Assembly (NCBI GenBank): GCA_009746045.1
Contig: RPFO01000188.1
Span: forward strand, 2,346,874 to 2,408,873
Reading direction: 5' to 3'
Length of the DNA: 62,000 bases
From: Mesostigma viride
Lineage: Eukaryota > Streptophyta > Mesostigmatophyceae > Mesostigmatales > Mesostigmataceae
Positions within the stretch are counted from its first letter, which is position 1. The number at the start of each line of letters is the position of its first letter. This document shows, piece by piece, positions 22,150-62,000 of this stretch. The translations under genes were made by a program, and so were the position numbers. The notes beneath the pieces were generated by a model, which was given only the letters and a program-made list of their open reading frames with translations, made no database searches and had not been told where the DNA came from.

Positions 22150-23288
22150 TAAGCTGGGCTGGCTGGAGGTGCTGGGGCAGCGGGGGTTGCTTGCCATGGC
22201 TTGTGGCCTACGTAGATGGCCGCCCCCTTCCAGTACACCGGCTTCCCCGCGGCGGTCTGCCGGAGTTGGAGGTAGGTCGGTCATACAGTACTTAAGTAGC
22301 TCCCGTCGCTGTTGTTGCTGCGCCAGGGTCAAGTCATCGTCCAAGGTGTAGTGAGTCCTTTGAGTCGCTTGCGGCGTCTGAGGAACGAAATCTTGTCCGC
22401 CGGATTCTCAAAGGTGAGCAGCAGCGGAGGCGCCCCCGCCTTACCTCGCGAGCGGGGAAGGCGGTGAGCGTCCAGCTTGATCTTACTCACCAATGAGGCC
22501 CATGCGATCATGCAAGGATTTCTTTCTCAAACGCCTGTGCAAGCTTCACGGAGTTCTCACCTTCCACCACCATGAGGTTGAAGTTTTTGACGATGACGTT
22601 GAGTAAGGCTGCGCTTGGCGAGCTCGGCCTCCTCGCTGAGGTCGAGCGTCTGCTGCTTGAGCTGTGCTGCGACGGTGGAGGTGGTGGAGGTAGTGTGTTG
22701 CGCTTAAAATTAATGTCCGCCCAGGTCTGGGTGGGAGGAGCGTCGCCAGCTGGGCCAGCGGAGGCTGGCTTGGCGGCAATGTCCTTCACCGCTTGGGCGG
22801 TGAGGCCTGCGGTGTTTTGCAGGCACTCGATGGCGATGACGTTGTCCTTGAGGCGCTGATCGATGTCACGGAGCTGCGGGCGGTGATGGCGTGGGTGGTG
22901 GCAGTGGTGGGGGTGGAGGCGAGGAGGGCGGAGGTGAGGAGGGTGGAGGTGGCGGTGGAGTCTGATGGTGGGGAGCTCGGCAGCCAGCGTGCGGTCCATC
23001 ATGGCTGCCACATCAAATGTGGCCCACATCTCCAGCGAGGGGAGTCACGTGCTGCTCGAAAGCTTCCTTAAGGAGGGTGCGAACGATGGTGTCGGTCGCG
23101 ACGGTGGGAGGGGGGGCCCAGATCTCGGCTTCGGAGAGCCTGAGGAGGGAGCAGAGGGCGAGGCGCTGGAGCCGGGGGCGAGTCATGCGGGGAATAAGCT
23201 GGATATCAGCAGTTATGTTGCAAGGAGTGCCATTTGGCATTATTATGGCCGCGGTTGTGGGAGATGAGGTGCGAGCACAGGTCAACAT
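22150..23288 (-). pseudogene. LINE ORF1-like relic, minus strand
   Basis: Pieces in several frames are homologous to the ORF1 at 4000-4687. 23288-23013 and 23029-22508 give the N-terminal and proline-rich part (TQTWADINFKRNTLPPPP, ALLNVIVKNFNL). 22511-22329 gives KLDAHRLPRSR and LLLTFENPADKISFLRRRKR. 22344-22290 gives DDDLTLAQQQQRREL, and a further frame gives KPVYWKGAAIYVGHKPW. It carries at least three frameshifts. The downstream ORF2 is missing; the ORF2 fragment at 23765-24755 is upstream in transcription sense and is a separate insertion. Confidence 0.75.
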
Positions 23289-23764
23289 GCAAGCGAGGCG
23301 TGCGTGCCGTAAAACTCATCTGACATCGTCCATGAAGGCTGACGGTTTTCGGTTAATTCCAGTAGCCATAATAGGAGTTGATGTCAAAGGCAACCTCGGA
23401 CCAGCTAGGTTCGCCAGGGCGACTGCGCTTGGCATCAGGCGATGCCGAGGCCAGGCGAGGCAATCCCGGAAGGGGGGCGGCTGGGCGACCACCAGACTGC
23501 TTGACTAGCATGTGACACCGCTGCCTTCCGCGCCTGAGGCCGGCGAAGCTGCAGCCGGGGCTGCAGACGTATTTTCAGGGCTGAGCGCAGCCGCCAGGCT
23601 GCGTTGCGCAGATGAGCGTTTGCTCGTCATAATATTGCTTGTTAGCTTCGGGAAAATATATCAGCGTGTGCGTCTTAGAAAGACGAAGCGATTGTGATAT
23701 TCACGGCCGAACTTAGTTCCCCGAAACGTGAAAGTTATGACCTCCGCCGTCAGCCATGGCTACA

Positions 23765-24755
23765 GGGTCGGCGCAGATAGGCATGGACATGTGCTATGTA
23801 CCCGGCTAGACGAGACGGGCTCACGCACTAGTTCTAGACTGCATGGGTCGCGACAAAGTCGGCCCGGGTGCGGCGGAATAACACATCGGCGACGGTGCGA
23901 GTGAGGGCGAGTGGCAGGCGCTGCCGCCAATACGAGGACCACGTGCGGGCAGACCACGGGGCGGTCTGACCCTCGAGGTCGAGGCGGTCTTCACGGCGCT
24001 GGCAGCACTCGTGGAAAAACTCCGTCGTCTTGGGGCTCATGGCCCCGAACTCCTCAAGGACAAAGTGGATGACCCGGTGGGGCCCCACATTGCCGTAGGA
24101 GGCAAACTTGTCGCCCGCTCAGCCACAGCGACTGCAGCGCCGGCATCCACAGCCGCCCGGAGGGCAGAGGATGTGGCGACCGGAGAGCGGCCGAGCCACG
24201 GAGACATCGATGAGCAGGTGGCAACCCTGCCCATTGTAGTCAAGCATGGTAATGTCGGGGCGTTGGTTGGGTGAGTAGAGGGCGGCCCCATCCGCGTCCT
24301 CGCACTTGATGGCGGAGTGGGGAAAGACCGACCGAACCATGGCACACACCACACCACCAGGAGGAGAGCGGCATGGCGATAGAGGAACCAGTTCTGCTTT
24401 GGTTTGGTTCTGCTGGCCACACATGCACGCAGTGTCAGTAGTGCGTCCCAGTAGTATCAAGAGCAAGCCCGCAGCTGCCGCAGGACACACCCGCCGTGAT
24501 GAGAGGTTGCGGGGCAAACAGCTGGTGGCGGAGGGCGATGGCGTAAAGGGCCGGAAGTCCAGCGTGAACAAAGGGCTCATGGGGAGGGCGCGCAGGAATG
24601 CGGCCCCATGCTCCCCTCAAGGGAAATGGAGTGAAGCCAAGGGCTTCCCCTGATCGTTCAAGCTCGCATGCAGACCCATCCAGTCGGCATGCACAGTGTA
24701 GTATACCCGCGTAGGTCTTTTGTTGTTTTTCATGAACGCAGGCAGGGAAGACACT
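23765..24755 (-). pseudogene. 5'-truncated LINE ORF2 C-terminus (zinc knuckle plus RLE-like domain)
   Basis: Homologous to the end of the LINE at 17820-19844. It keeps KTYAGILH at the 5' truncation near 24740, the knuckle CGSCGLALDTTGTHY, and then YSPNQRPDITMLDYNGQ followed by CHLLIDVSVARPLS, so the RPD-x(n)-DV endonuclease signature is readable in one frame (24580-24119). The C-terminus (24088-23834) has RREDRLDLEGQTAPWSARTW. Frameshifts near 24430 and 24100 disrupt it. No RT core is present. Confidence 0.82.
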
Positions 24756-24759
24756 AGGA

Positions 24760-26600
24760 CTGACGACCTATATATGTACCCACACTACCCGCAAAGCGGG
24801 TACGTCATCATGGCAAGCTTGGGGGCTGCAATACTTGGGGGTGTGCGCTAAATTCGTACAACGGCCTACGATGGTAAGTGGGCACACATGTGGAAAGGAT
24901 ATATGAGCACCTTAAACCGGACAGCCGCTGGCTCACCCCAGTGTGGCCTGTGTGGGGGGGTACAGTACCTGGCGGTGACCATGACCCGGGAAGTGAGAGG
25001 TGGCACGACAATCGGGCTGCACTTCAGCGACCTGCATGTTACGCAACAGTGATAGTCACATTGTGTTTGGGGCATGATTTAAGCGGCCGCAATCCGTATG
25101 AGGGCTTTCTTACGGCCACCCCACTGATCACGCGAGTTTCAGTAGATTTGTACGTGGCCGTAGGCGACCGATATCACCCCCTTGCATTAATGCGGAGGTG
25201 CACGCATGGATCTCAAACATGCCCAGCCGACGTACCAGCATCATGGGACATTAACCTTCTTCAGGCAATTTTAGCAGGATGCATGGCACGTACACCCTCA
25301 TGACAACACCGTCGTCCGCGATAACCCATGATGACTGGGGGAATGGATGAGCTACTACCCCGACAAGGTCACGTCTACAAACAAGGATTGCATCGTTGCG
25401 GTCGCGCCGATGGGCACTATCATACTACTCCTACAGGTGACACCCGACCGCCAAGGAATGTGAATTGGGCCTATTGATTACTGATTCACGTCCTACGTCT
25501 GCGTTCCAACACACACACACACACCGCCCCTCCCCCCCGACTCCACCCCCACCCCCACCCCCACCCCCACCCCCGTACCCCCGTACCCCCACCCCCACCC
25601 CCACCCCCGTACCCCCACCCCCACCCCCACCCCCAGTACAAAAACTAGCTTGCTAGTACGATCTCAATATGCTACATACCTACTTCTTAATGGGTACTCA
25701 TGCTCTGCTGCGAAATGGTAATGTCAACTTGTCTCAAGTACATTACAATTGTCTGGAGTACATTACAATGTCGGTCGGTGTGGAGCGAATTCAGTACACA
25801 GAGGACGCATTCTACAAGCTCCTGGAGCTTTCTACAAGCTTCCTACAAGCGTCGAGCATCCTGCAATCAATCAATCACAGCTGATTGAGAGGCATCAGCC
25901 AGGCTGCTTAACCTGATCTTATGCTTCTCGGTCTGGGTCAGTTCCTCCTGGTTCAGGCGAGAAGACAGTGACCAACAGAAAATGCAAAGGGTTACTAATC
26001 CTACGTCCTCGCTAGCTTGGGCCATGAACCCATTTCATGATTGGCATAGTCTACATGGTAAAATCAACACAGAGGAGGCATTGATCCCCTAGTACAAGGC
26101 ACTGTGCAGGCCTGATTGCCATGCGATGAGCCGTCAACACATACGACAAGAGCCTCCGCAGGGTTTCCGCAGGGCTCACTCACCGATCGGCAACGCCTTG
26201 CAATAGACACACAGGCCACACAGCAACGGTGTGTCCTATTGTAACACCCAAAGGCGATCGGACATCGAGAGCCACGAGTCAGGACAAGATCACCGTGCAT
26301 ATGGTGCGTGAGTTCTCGGTTCATCTGGATCTGGCCAGAAATCGATGCATCCAGGCTCAGTGGGCGAAGGGCAAACGACAGGCGCCCGTGCCCGTGATTT
26401 GGGTGAGACCGTTGCTGTAGCCCATGAAGAAGCCTAACAGATCCCATGGTGCCTCACGCTGGGATGTTCCATAAGCCAACGGCTGGACGCGCATGCCAAC
26501 CATTAGGCCACGCACCCAGCAGGACGTTGTTAATTAAAGGCATGTAAAGCTCTGGAAAAATAATTATTTTCCAAGGCCAGGAGTATTGACTGGTTCATGC
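24760..26600. other. Intergenic; no gene recognised
   Basis: A 141-codon frame at 24878-25303 has no recognisable domain. Simple repeat at 25510-25635. The 3' flank of the channel gene lies at 26600-26662; I see no clear polyadenylation signal there on the minus strand. Confidence 0.45.
25510..25635. repeat. (CCCCCA)n-type simple repeat
   Basis: Hexamers of CCCCCA with CCCCGTA variants, preceded by a short CA run. Confidence 0.9.
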
Positions 26601-26662
26601 TGGGCTCATAATAAAAAAAGAATTCCCCTGTGGGCGCCGTGCGGCTGTTATCCATAATGGAA

Positions 26663-61718
<35,056 letters not shown>

Positions 61719-62000
61719 GTCCAGGAGTGGAGCTTAGAAATAACAATGTGGAAGGGCGATACCGGTTTGCATCTAGCTAGTGCATGCGAACCCTTCGAGT
61801 ACACTCATGTCAAACTCGAAATACTTGAAAGACCACCCCGAATAATTCACAAAGCCGTAACGTTATCTGCCTGCCACACTGAAAATGCGACGACATGGTT
61901 GATGATGAATTCCAGCCATGTTGTCCGAGGAATGGACAGAGAAACGCCGCAATTGCAAAATCTTTGGATGTTCACGCAAAGTCCGTTTAGAGCAAATGAG
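61719..62000 (-). other. Upstream flank of the channel gene
   Basis: An in-frame TAA lies about 20 bases before the ATG. No clear TATA box or other promoter element is visible before the window ends. Confidence 0.4.

Noticed and set aside
24878-25303. 141-codon open frame in the intergenic region
   Set aside because: No recognisable domain, no repeat-element context and random-looking composition.

Overview
The window looks like nuclear DNA from a repeat-rich unicellular eukaryote. There are no bacterial operons. One gene carries many GT-AG introns, retrotransposons are common, and simple and minisatellite repeats are abundant. A green alga (chlorophyte or prasinophyte) is my best guess. It rests on a flagellate-type polycystin channel, on RLE-type LINEs, and on an 8-bp intronic satellite one base away from the Chlamydomonas-type telomere unit. 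I cannot name the species.

Left part, about 1-26600, is a transposon graveyard with some very young insertions. A frameshifted copia-like RT/RNase H relic opens the window. A LINE ORF1 relic (about 4000-4687) and a GC-rich tandem repeat follow. That repeat is interrupted by a nearly intact 8.1-kb copia-like element (5594-13681) with 696/699-bp LTRs, a CCCCC target duplication, a gag with a CCHC knuckle, and a pol whose domain order is integrase, protease, RT, RNase H. Next come a TRIM-like element with identical 665-bp LTRs (14685-16380, TSD ACTGG), a 5'-truncated LINE on the minus strand with a 14-bp TSD (17820-19844), and two more minus-strand LINE fragments. I see no host gene here.

Right part, 26663-61718 (minus strand), is one ~35-kb gene. 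I reconstruct 17 exons with matching splice phases, encoding about 1655 aa. It is a polycystin/TRPP-type six-TM cation channel with a Lin-12/Notch repeat in its large extracellular loop and a long cytoplasmic tail ending in a 14-residue coiled-coil repeat. Its introns are packed with tandem repeats: a 3.8-kb array of a 36-bp polypyrimidine unit, 2.3 kb of telomere-like 8-mers, a 46-bp x ~29 minisatellite and many others. They also hold a hAT-type DNA transposon and a perfect 206-bp palindrome.

The most striking observation is that most of these introns contain degenerate tandem echoes of the neighbouring exon's splice junction, that is, the acceptor plus first codons, or the last codons plus donor. 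Some form arrays of 4-7 copies. This suggests the introns grew by repeated tandem duplication across exon-intron boundaries, leaving rows of decoy splice sites. All exon boundaries were placed by eye from reading frame, phase and GT-AG rules, without transcript data.
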